Shown: piece after piece, positions 1-8,985 of the stretch
How the letters are laid out: the number at the start of each line of letters is the position of its first letter
Numbering within the stretch: the stretch's first letter is position 1
NCBI GenBank assembly: GCA_002353555.1
Contig: DEJO01000037.1
Span: 1-27,587 of the forward strand
Length of the DNA: 27,587 nucleotides
Direction: 5' to 3'
Origin: Prevotella sp. UBA2746
GTDB taxonomy: Bacteria > Bacteroidota > Bacteroidia > Bacteroidales > Bacteroidaceae
Notes under the pieces: generated by a model
What the model was told of the DNA's origin: nothing
Seen by the model: only the letters and a program-made list of their open reading frames with translations
Databases searched by the model: none
Made by a program: the position numbers and the translations under genes

Positions 1-114
1 GCTCTTAGCCTTTGGTGTAACCTTGGATACGAGCACCCCCAATGCCTCCAGATAGGCCATGAGTGCCTTCCCAGAGGAAGTGCGCTCGTTCAATGTAATT
101 GTATAAGTTGCCAT
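1..114 (-). CDS. Small hypothetical protein, 3' end outside window
   Basis: The first 38 codons of a leftward gene are visible, starting MATYTITLNERTSSGKALMA and continuing to the window edge without a stop. The polar start with an N-E-R-T-x-x-G-K-A pattern resembles small Bacteroidales proteins often found as antitoxin-like partners, but I cannot assign a family. The ATG at 114-112 was chosen because a good -7 element lies about 65 bp upstream and this frame stays open. The competing frame that ends at position 5 has an unconvincing composition. Confidence 0.5.
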   Translation of the reverse strand, partial: MATYTITLNERTSSGKALMAYLEALGVLVSKVTPKAKS

Positions 115-180
115 TGGTCTTGATTACGATTGTTATTACTATTTTGTCTTTGGACCGGCATTTTAATGCGGAATCCTTTG

Positions 181-188
181 CAAAAGTA
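181..188 (-). promoter_or_regulatory. Bacteroidetes -7 element for the leftmost small gene
   Basis: Read on the minus strand this is TACTTTTG, matching TAnnTTTG. No clear TTTG -33 box is present about 20 nt upstream, so only half of the promoter is supported. It would start transcription near 174 and leave a leader of about 60 nt before the ATG at 114. Confidence 0.4.
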
Positions 189-239
189 ATCATTTTCCAT
201 GAAACTCATATAACTCCCACCCTGTTTTTGTTGAAAAAT

Positions 240-583
240 GCTCCAAAACGAACCCATTTCCACATTATCCTATGTTTTTTCATCGTTTTACGACCAAAGT
301 TGCTGACCGAGGAAAGACAGAAAATGTAGAAGAGGTATGTGCGGAAGATACAGAAGTACTCCCGAAAGAAAACCATGCCAGTGCAACCTACCAGCAAGGC
401 ATTGATGACTTTTATCAAAGTCAGGCAGAAAGCCAGAAGAAGAAACTGTTTACGAATAGTGGCATATGAAACTTGCTGAGAGATATTTTTATTCGGTTAT
501 TTGTGGAATTTCCGTTCGGTTAATTGTGGCGGTTTCACTCGGTGAATCAAGGAAAGGAATCTCACCGATTAAAAACTGGTAGG
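240..583. other. Intergenic stretch without a confident gene
   Basis: No convincing gene lies between the small left-edge gene and tamL. A plus-strand ORF at 272-469 (65 codons, acidic and Gln/Lys-rich, no recognised motif) is the only candidate and may be chance or decayed. Two near-identical 15-mers (TTCGGTTAtTTGTGG at 492-506 and TTCGGTTAaTTGTGG at 515-529) repeat with a 23-bp period. An inverted repeat TCGGTGA/TCACCGA (539-545 and 62-68 of the 500s) follows the tamL stop and could form a terminator stem, but it has no T tract. Confidence 0.4.
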
Positions 584-3019
584 TCAGAATGGAAGACCGA
601 TGGCAAGGTGGAATGCCTGGGCATCGGCAAACTTCCCGATATTGTAGAAGCCTGACTTGCCGGTATCGTAGGGCACATGGAGTCCGACACCCCAGTCCAG
701 TCGCAGGATGAAGAAGTCGAAGTCGTAGCGCAGACCGATACCCGTGCCTACAGCCATCTGCTTGAAGAAATTCTTCATCTCGAACTTTGCACCGGCGCGA
801 TTGGCATCTTCGCGCATCGCCCACACATTTCCGACATCCAGAAAGACGGCACCATACATCTTTCCGAACAGCTTCGGACGGTATTCCAGGTTCATCAGCA
901 CCTTGATGTCGCCCGTCTGCTCGACGTATGACGAGCGGTTATTGGCAGGTCGATATTTACCGGGACCAATACCACGAGTATTGAACGCCCGGATGCTGTT
1001 AGCACCGCCGCCATAGAACTGCTCGTTATAGGGAACGACCGCTGAGTTGCCGTACGCCCATACCACACCTATGTTGGCATGGGCAGCCAATGAGGAATAA
1101 TCGCCCAGCCGCCAAGTCTTGGTGAAATTGGTCTCCAACTTCACAAACTGCGCAAACGGGTTCTTAAACATGGTCTTGTCCTTCTCGCTCCACTTCTGCC
1201 CAAACACGGCATAACCGGCTGCCAGCAGGTTGGAAGCCTCGCTGACGGTCGTCCACCAGCTGATGGGGTTGCGGTAGTTGTCGGGACTATGGTAGGAATA
1301 AGAGAACGACATCTTCGGAATGAACTGGTCTGCCATCGACGTCTTCAGGTAGGGATGCTTTTCTTGCAGGCGTATAAAGGAGTCGGTACGGTTGCTCATG
1401 TACTCGTAGGTGATGGAGAGCGGCGTGAACTCATAGGAAGAGTTGGCTGACGTCTTCCAGTTGTAGCGCAGTTCTCCCGATACGACATGCTGCTTGAAAA
1501 ACTCTGCCCGGTTGATGACGTCTGCCGAAGCCTTCAATACCGTCGAGGGAGTGTCGTAGTAACGACGGCGGAAGATGCGCTTCCGCACATCTGGATCGCG
1601 CAGCGACTCACCGCGTTTCCTCATCCTGTCGAGCTTCTTTCGCATAGGAGTTTGGAAAGGATTGACAATACGCGGAAACGTCAGCGATGCCTCGGCACCA
1701 TACCTGTAGGAGTTGACACGCGTCTTGGTGCCCTCTCCCCGATGGCCTGTCTGCCACTCATAGGAACCATGCAGGCTCACGTCGAGCAGCTCTCCGCCAC
1801 GCAAGGCATTGCGCTTGGTGAAACCTACTATCAGCTCCGGTCCGAACTTACCGCTGCTCTTACCCTTGCCGTAAGCCTCGACATAGAAGTCGTAGGGCTT
1901 GTCCAGGATGCAGTCGATGGTCAGGTCGAGCGTATCGGTGCCGGTACGGACAGCCACCATCGAGTCGCCGGCCTGCTGGAGAAGTGCTGTCGGCGACTTC
2001 CTTGGCGTCAGCCTGAACATGGTTGTCGAGAAGACACCCGACGCATTGATCTTCCGTTGCGACTCTTCCAGCCGCTGTCTGCTGTAGAGCTGTCGCGAAC
2101 GGACTTGCAAGTCATTGAGGACGACGCGCGAACGGATGGGCGGTCTGTCGCCGTTATAGTTGATGGTGAGCGTGCGCATCTTACGCGACTGCTCCAACTT
2201 CTCCATGAAGTTCTTCTTATAGTTGATGGTGATGTTGCCGATATAGTACTTGTGCATGATGCTGTCGCGCAGTCCTTCTGCCATCTGCAAGCGCAACTGC
2301 ACCTTACCCGGCACGTTCACCGTGTCGGCAAGATAGGAAGCATGGTTCTTGTCATAGTAGTAGTAGCCGTTGTCACGGAAGAGTTCGGAGATGCGCTGAC
2401 GCTCGTTTTCCAGCCGAGCCACGTCGAAGGGGTCGTCGCGCTTCACGTAAGACTGCTCCCGCGTGTAGTCCAGCAGGCTGTCGGCATCGGCAGGGAAGCC
2501 GACATAGGCCAGCGTGTCTACCGTCCAGAGGTGTCCCAGGTTGACGGTATACTGCACCTTCGCCTTCTTGTTGTCGGCGTATGGGAAGGTCTTGTAGCTC
2601 ACCTTCCCGTCGAAATAGCCCCGCTTGCTCAGCGTATTGTCACCCACCGTCGACCTGAGCAACGGGTTGACATTGCTCAGCAGGACAGGTTTCTTGGCAA
2701 AAGCCTTGGTCATCCACTTGCCAAAGGAGCTCTTGCTGTTGCTGAATGCGTTCCATATCCACAGGCCTACAGGGAACGGCGACCGCACCGACGAGCTGCC
2801 GAAGAGGGCTCCGTTGGGGGCTGCCGCCAAGACGACATCCACCTCTGCTTTGGTGGTATTGAAGTGGTCGTTGGCTTCGTAGTTCTCATATTGCGTACTC
2901 TTCAGCCCCGTATAGAGCTGTTCACCTTCGGGCAGGGCACTCGTCGTAGAGCATGCTGCCACCAGCCATGCTGCCAATGGCAACGCCAAGAGGTAGAGTA
3001 TGGTGCTATTTCTTTTCAT
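584..3019 (-). CDS. tamL: TamL-type BamA/TamA-family outer-membrane lipoprotein
   Basis: 811 aa. The N-terminus is a lipoprotein signal with the lipobox V-A-A-C and lipidated Cys23. POTRA-like segments follow (motifs such as RISELFRDNGYYYYD around residues 210-220), then an Omp85 beta-barrel whose end (FDFFILRLDWGVGLHVPYDTG, then a final Phe) is the usual BamA-type C-terminal signature. In Bacteroidetes the TamA role is taken by a lipid-anchored Omp85 protein, TamL, working with the inner-membrane-anchored TamB in outer-membrane assembly or lipid transfer. It overlaps the upstream tamB gene by 14 nt in another frame, so the two are almost certainly co-transcribed. Naming it TamL rests on the lipobox plus the tamB neighbour; a generic BamA-like surface antigen is the alternative. 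Confidence 0.88.
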   Translation of the reverse strand: MKRNSTILYLLALPLAAWLVAACSTTSALPEGEQLYTGLKSTQYENYEANDHFNTTKAEVDVVLAAAPNGALFGSSSVRSPFPVGLWIWNAFSNSKSSFGKWMTKAFAKKPVLLSNVNPLLRSTVGDNTLSKRGYFDGKVSYKTFPYADNKKAKVQYTVNLGHLWTVDTLAYVGFPADADSLLDYTREQSYVKRDDPFDVARLENERQRISELFRDNGYYYYDKNHASYLADTVNVPGKVQLRLQMAEGLRDSIMHKYYIGNITINYKKNFMEKLEQSRKMRTLTINYNGDRPPIRSRVVLNDLQVRSRQLYSRQRLEESQRKINASGVFSTTMFRLTPRKSPTALLQQAGDSMVAVRTGTDTLDLTIDCILDKPYDFYVEAYGKGKSSGKFGPELIVGFTKRNALRGGELLDVSLHGSYEWQTGHRGEGTKTRVNSYRYGAEASLTFPRIVNPFQTPMRKKLDRMRKRGESLRDPDVRKRIFRRRYYDTPSTVLKASADVINRAEFFKQHVVSGELRYNWKTSANSSYEFTPLSITYEYMSNRTDSFIRLQEKHPYLKTSMADQFIPKMSFSYSYHSPDNYRNPISWWTTVSEASNLLAAGYAVFGQKWSEKDKTMFKNPFAQFVKLETNFTKTWRLGDYSSLAAHANIGVVWAYGNSAVVPYNEQFYGGGANSIRAFNTRGIGPGKYRPANNRSSYVEQTGDIKVLMNLEYRPKLFGKMYGAVFLDVGNVWAMREDANRAGAKFEMKNFFKQMAVGTGIGLRYDFDFFILRLDWGVGLHVPYDTGKSGFYNIGKFADAQAFHLAIGLPF

Positions 3020-6000
3020 GATTGAAGTTTACGAGAGTATCTTTACGTTGCGGTAGAGGCGTCAATGCCGGTGTCTGGGTCTTGAACCTGAAGATGTCGC
3101 TGAACTTGTCGAGCTTGCGACGCCACAGGAAACCGGCACCAAACTCACTGATGTTTCCTTCCAGCCAGTCATAGGAGTCGCGCTTGTAGAAGAGCTTCAG
3201 ATATTGGGTCTCGCGCTTGTTCAGCCGATACTCCATAGAGAAGTTGTCGAAGAAGGCACCATTATCGGCAGCCACGCCGCTGCCTGTAGACACCCTGCCG
3301 CCCATGATGACGCGCAGCCGGTTGTTCCACAAGCGTTTTGAGAACTTAAACGTATAGTCGGTGTGCAGGGCTCCGGTAGCATCGGTAGCCGTCTCCATGT
3401 TGGCAGAGATGTCCAGTCCCATCGAACGGAGCGCACTGCCCGTGATGTTGTTGATCTCGTTCTGCATGAAGGCAGCGAGGGCACCGCTCATGGCGGCATT
3501 GGTCGTGCCGCTGCCATCGCCGAGATACATGCCGGAAGCCAGCATCGAGACCGCCAGTTTGCCGCGCTCTTCCTTGCTCTTGGTGTTGAGCTCGTTCTGC
3601 ATCTGCATGTCTTCGGGTGCATCGATGATGAACTCTATCGTCGGCTTCTGCATCGTGTTGGTCATGCTTACGCCGCAGTCGAAGTCAACCATCCTGCCTT
3701 GCGACGTGCCATCAGAGACACTGGTCTTCACACGCTCCGTTGCCGTGATGTTCAGGGTGGGGTTCATCGGCGGACCGGTGAACTCGATGTAGCTTCCCTG
3801 CTGGATGTTGAAGGTGCGCAACGGGATGACGGGCAACGAATACTTCATCTCTCCGCTGCTCAGCGTATACCTGCCGATGAGCCGCAGGTCGTTGTTGTCG
3901 TTGTAGCTCAGGCGCAGGTCGCCGCCGCCTATCAGGTCGATGTAGTTGCTGTGGTCGGCATTGAGGGCACAGACGATGTGTGCCTGCTCGTCGATGTTGA
4001 CAGACAGGCTCATGTCGAGTCCGGTAAACTCAGGACGTTCGACGACAGCCAGGGCGGTGGAGTCTCTGAAGTCGGTGAACTTCACCAGTTCGTCCATCTG
4101 GTTGTCGGTGGCAAGTGCCGACTCGCGGAGCACGTAGGTCATGTCGGTATTGCCCAGGACATCGAGCTTGCCGCGCATGGTGAGGCCGCTGAGCGGGCCG
4201 CGCATCATGCCGAAGAAGTTGACGTATGCCTTGCCGTAGGCTTCAGAACGCGGGTTCTCCTTGGCATCTATCAAGAGGAAGTTCTGTGCTCTCATGCGCA
4301 CGTCTAGCATCATCCGCTCCATATCCGAGAAGTCGAGGGAGCCTTGAATGTTGAGGGGACTGTCGTTATTGGCAAAGACTTCGAAGTTGTCGAAGAGCAA
4401 CTTGCTGTCCTGGATGCGCACAGGATCGTTAGCAAAACGCATCTCCACACCGTAGGGCAGGCTGTAGACGTAGCTGGAGTCGAGGTATACCTCTCCGTTG
4501 ACGTTCAGCTTGTCCAGCGGTCCCTTCACCGTCAGCTCGCCTTCACCGTTTCCGCGGAAGCCTATCAGCTGGTCGGGGATGAATCCGTTGATGAAGTGTA
4601 GCGGGAACTTGTTCAGGAAGAAGTTGGCATCGAGGTATCCTTTTCCTTCTGAGTAGTAGGTACCTGTGAGCTTACCCACCTCGTTGCCTTCCTGAAGGAT
4701 GACGGCATCGACGAACTGGGAACCGTCTTCCTTCGGCATGTAGACCAGTTGCAGTCCGATAGTACCCATGGGCGAATGCTCGTAGACGAGGTCTTTGATG
4801 GTCATATCACTCGATATGGTCAGGTCGTCATGGGTCTGTATCAGGTGGAAGTCGCCGTCGAGGATGCCTTCCACGGAGGGCATGAAGGGCAACACGTCGA
4901 AAATCTTTCCCAGATGGAGCTTGTTGATGGTGAGGGTGACGTTCTGCAACGACTCGGTGTCGCTGTCGTCGGAGTAGAGGTAGGCACCCGTTCCGTCGGC
5001 AGCCTTCAGCTTCATGTTGGCGGAGAGCCGCTTGTCGTTGGCAAGGAAGAGGTAGTTGTCAGGATTGACGGCAAAGGCTTTGTAGCCTAAGACCGCCTCT
5101 TCGGAGGTGATGTGGAAGCGAGTTCCCATCTCCTCCATCTGTGCCATCAGCCCCAGGTCGAGTCCGGTCTTGCCGTCCTTGTCGGTGACGACGGCGCGGG
5201 CTGAGAGTCCTTTCTCTTGCAGCATGCCGCTGATGCTGCCTTGATAGGGGTAGGTGTTCTGCGGACTGTTGTATATGCCGAGCGCATAGTTGAGTTTCTC
5301 CTGTTCATGGGTGAGTGCCAGGTGGAGCGAGTCGATGGTGATGCTGTCGGTGAGCATCTTCAACGAACCGACGGAAGCAGTACCGTTGATGCCTGTCTGC
5401 GGCGACGAGCTGAGGTCGACATCGGCACTTCGGAAGGTATAACCGTTCTGCTGCAGCAGGTGGGTGAAGAAGTTGCCGGAGCCGGCAACAAGGCGCAGGC
5501 GGGCTGTGGGCAACTCGGCACGCAGGGCTTGCTGGTCAATGGTCTTCATTTTCAGCTGCTGCTGGATGGCGCGGGTGAAAGCATCGGCCTCTTTCTGCAA
5601 CTGTTTATAGCCGCCACGGGCATCGGCATTCAGGTAGAAGTCGCCACTGTTGACGACGGCATGGGTGGTGTCGCGGCGGGTCAGGATGTCGATGTCGGTA
5701 TCGTCGGCGTAGTAGGTCTGGTCTTGTTCGGCTACTGACAGGTTGCAGACCTTGCCCTGCACGTTGTAGAAGTCGGCAAGGTCAGACTGCATCATGAGGT
5801 TGGCACCGAAAGAGGCGGTGAAGGGCTGGCCGACGGCTCCCAGCTGATGGAGGTCGGCACGGGTAATCATGCCGTCGAAATGGGCACGGAGACTCTTGGC
5901 ACCCATGGCGCCGTCGATGTCGAAGTCGCCGCTGACAAGGGGTATGAGACTGTCTTTCGACCGGTGTTCGCTGAGCAGGAAGTCGCCGACATGTCCGCGA

Positions 6001-7976
6001 ACGGAGTGGTTGCTCTTCATGTCCGACTTGACATATACATCGGCAGTGGTGGAGACGATATAGTGTTGGGGAGTCACACCCAAGCGTTTCAGGTCGAGAT
6101 GGGTGACACGCCCTTTCACATGGAGGTCGGCAAGACGGTTGGTGAGGGTGCCGTTGATGGCAAAGTCGCCTCCCACGATTCCGTTCCTGCTGTTCACCTT
6201 GGCGTGGAGGGCACCGCTGTGCAGGCTCAGCTCACCGCCGAAGCCGGCAAGGTTGTAGTTGCCATAGCGGAAGTCGCGGATGTTGACGGTCACCTTGGCT
6301 CCTGTCGTGGGACTGAGGAAGTCGGTGCCACGCCCCTGGGCGATGATGTCGCCGCTGAAAGGACTAAGCCCCTGACCGGGAACGAAGTGCTCCAGGTGCA
6401 GGTTGGTGGCACTGGCGTTGACGTTATACTCCTGGGTACGGGCATCGAAGAAGCCTTTGGCACGCAGGCTGCCGCCACCTTCGGTCGCCATGAGGTCGGC
6501 GGCGTAGCGCTGGGCGTTGACCTTCACGTTGCCGTTGATGCCTATGCCACGGGGGATGCGTATCTGTTGCTGCGTCTCTGGCGGCAGCATGGCGGTGACG
6601 AAGTCGAGGTTTTCAGTCCTGCCCTTCACGCTCACGTCGGCACGCAGACGGTCTGTGTCGGTGGGGTTGGCTACCCATCCGGTGGCGGTCAGGTTGAAGG
6701 CAGAGGGCAACTGGGCATGGAAGTCCTTGAAGGTGAGGTATTTCAGGTTGCCTTCGGCATGTCCTTGCAGCGTCAGCGGCTGACGGGGCCACTTCGCCAT
6801 CATCTTCTTGGGCAACGTGGGAACGAATACTTGTATGTCGTGCTTGCCCACATAGCCGTCGGCATCGACGAAGAACTTGCCGGGATTCTTGTCGGCAAAG
6901 GCGTTCAAGTCCATCTGGTAACGGGCTGAGAGGGCGGTGTGAGGGGTCTTCAGCTTCATGTCGGGCAGACTGAGCATCTTGTCGTCCATGGTGAAATGGC
7001 TACTGAAGGCATCTACCTGCAGCCCTCCCTGCTCCTTGAACTGAGCCGAACGGACGTTCATCGCCATGCGTGGAGCAGCAAACAGGAACGAGTCGACAGA
7101 CAGGTGAAGGTCGGAGAGTTGCAGGTGGCTGCCGTCAAAGGCGTTGGTGTGGTGGGGACGACGGTAGTCGCGACGGTTCTTGCCCGTGCGGAGTTCAGCT
7201 GCCGTCCACACGTCGTAATCTACTTGCCCGCCCTGCCAGTCGAGCCTGCCTACCTGATAGACGGCATCCTTCAGTGCCAGATGGGCATTTTCGGCTACGG
7301 CCTTCTGCATCTCGGCGTGCACAGCCATCGTGTCTCCGGGCATGTGGAGGGTGAGGGCGGTCTGCCTGATGTTGAGGTCGCTGATGTCTATCTTCCAGTT
7401 GGCTTTGCTCTCGGTGGTATCTTCGGGTACGGAGTCGTTGAGGGCGATGTCTAACTGCGAACGTTCAAGACTCGCAGCGTTCAACTTCACCAACTCACTG
7501 CTCAGGCTGATGGCGTGGCTTTCCAGGTAGAGTCTCCCCACGTTTCCCTTGATGCGGGCGGCAGGGATGAAGTCGATGGTGTTCACCTTCGCCTCGTTCA
7601 ACTCCAGGGCGTTCACTTCGACCTCGCCTTTGAGCAACGGCAACAGCGACACGTCGGCAATGAGACGCTTCACGTCGGCAACGGTATCGGGAGAAACCGA
7701 CGCCCGTGTCCGGGACATGCCTTGCAGGGAGGAGGATGAACGCGGGACAACGGCAGGCTTGATCATCCTGAATCCGTTGATTTCAAGGTCTAAAGGGAAC
7801 GACAGGCGTACGTTGTCTACACTGATGTACATACCTGTCTGCTCGGAGACATACGAAGTAACCTGCTTTACCATCCAGTTCTGTACAGGGGGGATGTAAA
7901 GCAATACGGTCAGAAGTAGGAAAAGAAGTATGGGCGTCAGGATAATAGCCGCCAGCCACTTCGCGAGTTTCTTCAT
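3006..7976 (-). CDS. tamB: TamB-family translocation/assembly module protein (DUF490)
   Basis: 1,656 aa from the ATG at 7976. It begins with MKKLAKW and a strong hydrophobic anchor at residues 8-28 (LAAIILTPILLFLLLTVLLY), followed by V-x-x-W-M-V-x-Q-V, which is typical of AsmA/TamB N-termini. The body is a long run of beta-strand repeats with alternating hydrophobic residues, as in the lipid-conducting beta-taco groove. The last 400 or so residues carry the DUF490 pattern (e.g. LRLIGRYTLSSGEMKYSLPV, PPMNPTLNITATERV), ending in a barrel-interacting tail. The frame extends upstream to a GTG at 8072, but that would put 32 irrelevant residues before the membrane anchor, so I use the internal ATG. 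It is a complete-length TamB, upstream of and overlapping tamL. Confidence 0.9.
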   Translation of the reverse strand: MKKLAKWLAAIILTPILLFLLLTVLLYIPPVQNWMVKQVTSYVSEQTGMYISVDNVRLSFPLDLEINGFRMIKPAVVPRSSSSLQGMSRTRASVSPDTVADVKRLIADVSLLPLLKGEVEVNALELNEAKVNTIDFIPAARIKGNVGRLYLESHAISLSSELVKLNAASLERSQLDIALNDSVPEDTTESKANWKIDISDLNIRQTALTLHMPGDTMAVHAEMQKAVAENAHLALKDAVYQVGRLDWQGGQVDYDVWTAAELRTGKNRRDYRRPHHTNAFDGSHLQLSDLHLSVDSFLFAAPRMAMNVRSAQFKEQGGLQVDAFSSHFTMDDKMLSLPDMKLKTPHTALSARYQMDLNAFADKNPGKFFVDADGYVGKHDIQVFVPTLPKKMMAKWPRQPLTLQGHAEGNLKYLTFKDFHAQLPSAFNLTATGWVANPTDTDRLRADVSVKGRTENLDFVTAMLPPETQQQIRIPRGIGINGNVKVNAQRYAADLMATEGGGSLRAKGFFDARTQEYNVNASATNLHLEHFVPGQGLSPFSGDIIAQGRGTDFLSPTTGAKVTVNIRDFRYGNYNLAGFGGELSLHSGALHAKVNSRNGIVGGDFAINGTLTNRLADLHVKGRVTHLDLKRLGVTPQHYIVSTTADVYVKSDMKSNHSVRGHVGDFLLSEHRSKDSLIPLVSGDFDIDGAMGAKSLRAHFDGMITRADLHQLGAVGQPFTASFGANLMMQSDLADFYNVQGKVCNLSVAEQDQTYYADDTDIDILTRRDTTHAVVNSGDFYLNADARGGYKQLQKEADAFTRAIQQQLKMKTIDQQALRAELPTARLRLVAGSGNFFTHLLQQNGYTFRSADVDLSSSPQTGINGTASVGSLKMLTDSITIDSLHLALTHEQEKLNYALGIYNSPQNTYPYQGSISGMLQEKGLSARAVVTDKDGKTGLDLGLMAQMEEMGTRFHITSEEAVLGYKAFAVNPDNYLFLANDKRLSANMKLKAADGTGAYLYSDDSDTESLQNVTLTINKLHLGKIFDVLPFMPSVEGILDGDFHLIQTHDDLTISSDMTIKDLVYEHSPMGTIGLQLVYMPKEDGSQFVDAVILQEGNEVGKLTGTYYSEGKGYLDANFFLNKFPLHFINGFIPDQLIGFRGNGEGELTVKGPLDKLNVNGEVYLDSSYVYSLPYGVEMRFANDPVRIQDSKLLFDNFEVFANNDSPLNIQGSLDFSDMERMMLDVRMRAQNFLLIDAKENPRSEAYGKAYVNFFGMMRGPLSGLTMRGKLDVLGNTDMTYVLRESALATDNQMDELVKFTDFRDSTALAVVERPEFTGLDMSLSVNIDEQAHIVCALNADHSNYIDLIGGGDLRLSYNDNNDLRLIGRYTLSSGEMKYSLPVIPLRTFNIQQGSYIEFTGPPMNPTLNITATERVKTSVSDGTSQGRMVDFDCGVSMTNTMQKPTIEFIIDAPEDMQMQNELNTKSKEERGKLAVSMLASGMYLGDGSGTTNAAMSGALAAFMQNEINNITGSALRSMGLDISANMETATDATGALHTDYTFKFSKRLWNNRLRVIMGGRVSTGSGVAADNGAFFDNFSMEYRLNKRETQYLKLFYKRDSYDWLEGNISEFGAGFLWRRKLDKFSDIFRFKTQTPALTPLPQRKDTLVNFNHEKK

Positions 7977-8153
7977 ACGCCTTGGTGTAGATTTCAGACA
8001 CGGCAACAAGAAGCCGCCATGCGTAATTACTTGCAAAGGAAACGAAAAAAAACGAAATAATGAAATTATCACCCGTTTTTTTTAAGCAACAACCAGAAAC
8101 AACCCTCCTTCATCTTCCCCAACTTCCGCCTCCTCTCCCTCTCCGTCCCGCTT

Positions 8154-8172
8154 GCTGCGATTCTATCGCAGC
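8154..8172 (-). terminator. Perfect hairpin after the pseudouridine synthase gene
   Basis: GCTGCGAT and ATCGCAGC pair perfectly over 8 bp around a 3-nt loop, about 18 nt past the stop of the pseudouridine synthase gene. There is no T tract on the minus strand; the flank is purine-rich instead. It may be an RNA-stabilising or attenuating stem rather than an intrinsic terminator. Confidence 0.35.
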
Positions 8173-8189
8173 CCCTCCCTAGTGAAGAA

Positions 8190-8885
8190 TTACGGAACGA
8201 GCCGTTGCCAAAGGCTGTCGTTCGGCAACGGAGAATCAATACTGATCAGCTCCTTGGAGACAGGATGAAAAAACTCAACATGGTGCGAAAGCAGGGAGAT
8301 GCTGCCGTCGGGATTGCTGCGCTTGGCACCATACTTCAGGTCGCCACGTATCACGCGACCTACTGCTGACAACTGACAACGTATCTGATGGTGGCGCCCC
8401 GTAAGCAGGTTCACCTCTACCAGGTCGTAGCGTTCGCCGTGAGTAAGCACCCTGTAGCGCAGCATAGCCTTCTTAGCGTTCGGCTTTTCATGGCCGTAGG
8501 CATAGCTCTTGTTCTGCTTTTCGTTGCGAACGAGCCAATGAACGAGAAGATGCTCCTCAAGAAGGTCCTCACTGTGAGGGAGAGACTGGGAGGTGGGCCT
8601 GCTTACTATCGCCCAATACGTCTTATGTACCTCTCCGTTGGCAAACATCTTGTTCAGCCGCGTCAGTGCTTTCGAGGTCTTGGCAAAGACAACCAGGCCG
8701 CTCACGGGACGGTCCAACCGGTGAACGACGCCCAGAAACACGGCACCAGGCTTGTTGTACTTCACCTTGAGATACCGTTTCACCGTCTCCGACAGTGGTT
8801 CGTCGCCGGTCTTGTCGCCCTGGACTATCTCCCCACTCTCCTTATAGACGATAATAATGTGATTATCCTCGTAGACTACTTGCAT
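8190..8885 (-). CDS. RluA-family RNA pseudouridine synthase
   Basis: 231 aa. It isomerises specific uridines in rRNA or tRNA to pseudouridine. The catalytic motif is HRLDRPVSG with the nucleophile Asp at residue 58. Further family motifs are the K-T-Y-W segment near 108-111 and LLTGRHHQIRCQLS around residues 177-190. There is no S4 domain, and the protein is short (RluC/RluD are about 310-325 aa), which fits the compact RluA-like single-domain enzymes common in Bacteroidales. The target site cannot be named from sequence. It lies about 100 nt downstream of fabG on the same strand, with a potential hairpin between them, so co-transcription is uncertain. Confidence 0.9.
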   Translation of the reverse strand: MQVVYEDNHIIIVYKESGEIVQGDKTGDEPLSETVKRYLKVKYNKPGAVFLGVVHRLDRPVSGLVVFAKTSKALTRLNKMFANGEVHKTYWAIVSRPTSQSLPHSEDLLEEHLLVHWLVRNEKQNKSYAYGHEKPNAKKAMLRYRVLTHGERYDLVEVNLLTGRHHQIRCQLSAVGRVIRGDLKYGAKRSNPDGSISLLSHHVEFFHPVSKELISIDSPLPNDSLWQRLVP

Positions 8886-8908
8886 CTAAAACTCTTCTTT
8901 GAATACAA

Positions 8909-8947
8909 ATTGCGCAGCAAGCATACTCGGCATACCTGCTGCACAAT
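8909..8947. repeat. Imperfect 11-bp inverted repeat between fabG and the pseudouridine synthase gene
   Basis: ATTGCGCAGCA (8909-8919) and TGCTGCACAAT (8937-8947) can pair over 10 of 11 positions around a 17-nt loop. It sits in the 100-nt gap between the fabG stop and the next start codon. It could be a fabG terminator or a leader stem for the following gene. No T run is seen on either side. Confidence 0.35.
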
Positions 8948-8985
8948 ACTATCTGATACGGATGTAATGCAAACTAAGACTTGGT

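Noticed and set aside
5..193. Minus-strand ORF overlapping the small left-edge gene
   Set aside because: It would start inside the -7 promoter box and its composition is not protein-like; the alternative frame from 114 is better.
206..418. Minus-strand ORF of 70 codons in the left intergenic region
   Set aside because: Odd Phe/Arg/Cys-rich composition, no promoter, and overlap with an opposing ORF that is equally unsupported.
1487..3025. Long plus-strand ORF (512 codons) opposite tamL
   Set aside because: It is antisense to a gene with a clear Omp85 protein; its translation is low-complexity Val/Arg/Leu-rich and has no motif. The open frame comes from codon bias of the real gene.
3363..4307. 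Plus-strand ORF (314 codons) opposite tamB
   Set aside because: His/Val/Ala-rich shadow of the tamB frame without start context or motif.
5847..6929. Plus-strand ORF (360 codons) opposite tamB
   Set aside because: It mirrors tamB codons, with repetitive Val/Gly/Glu content and no recognisable domain.
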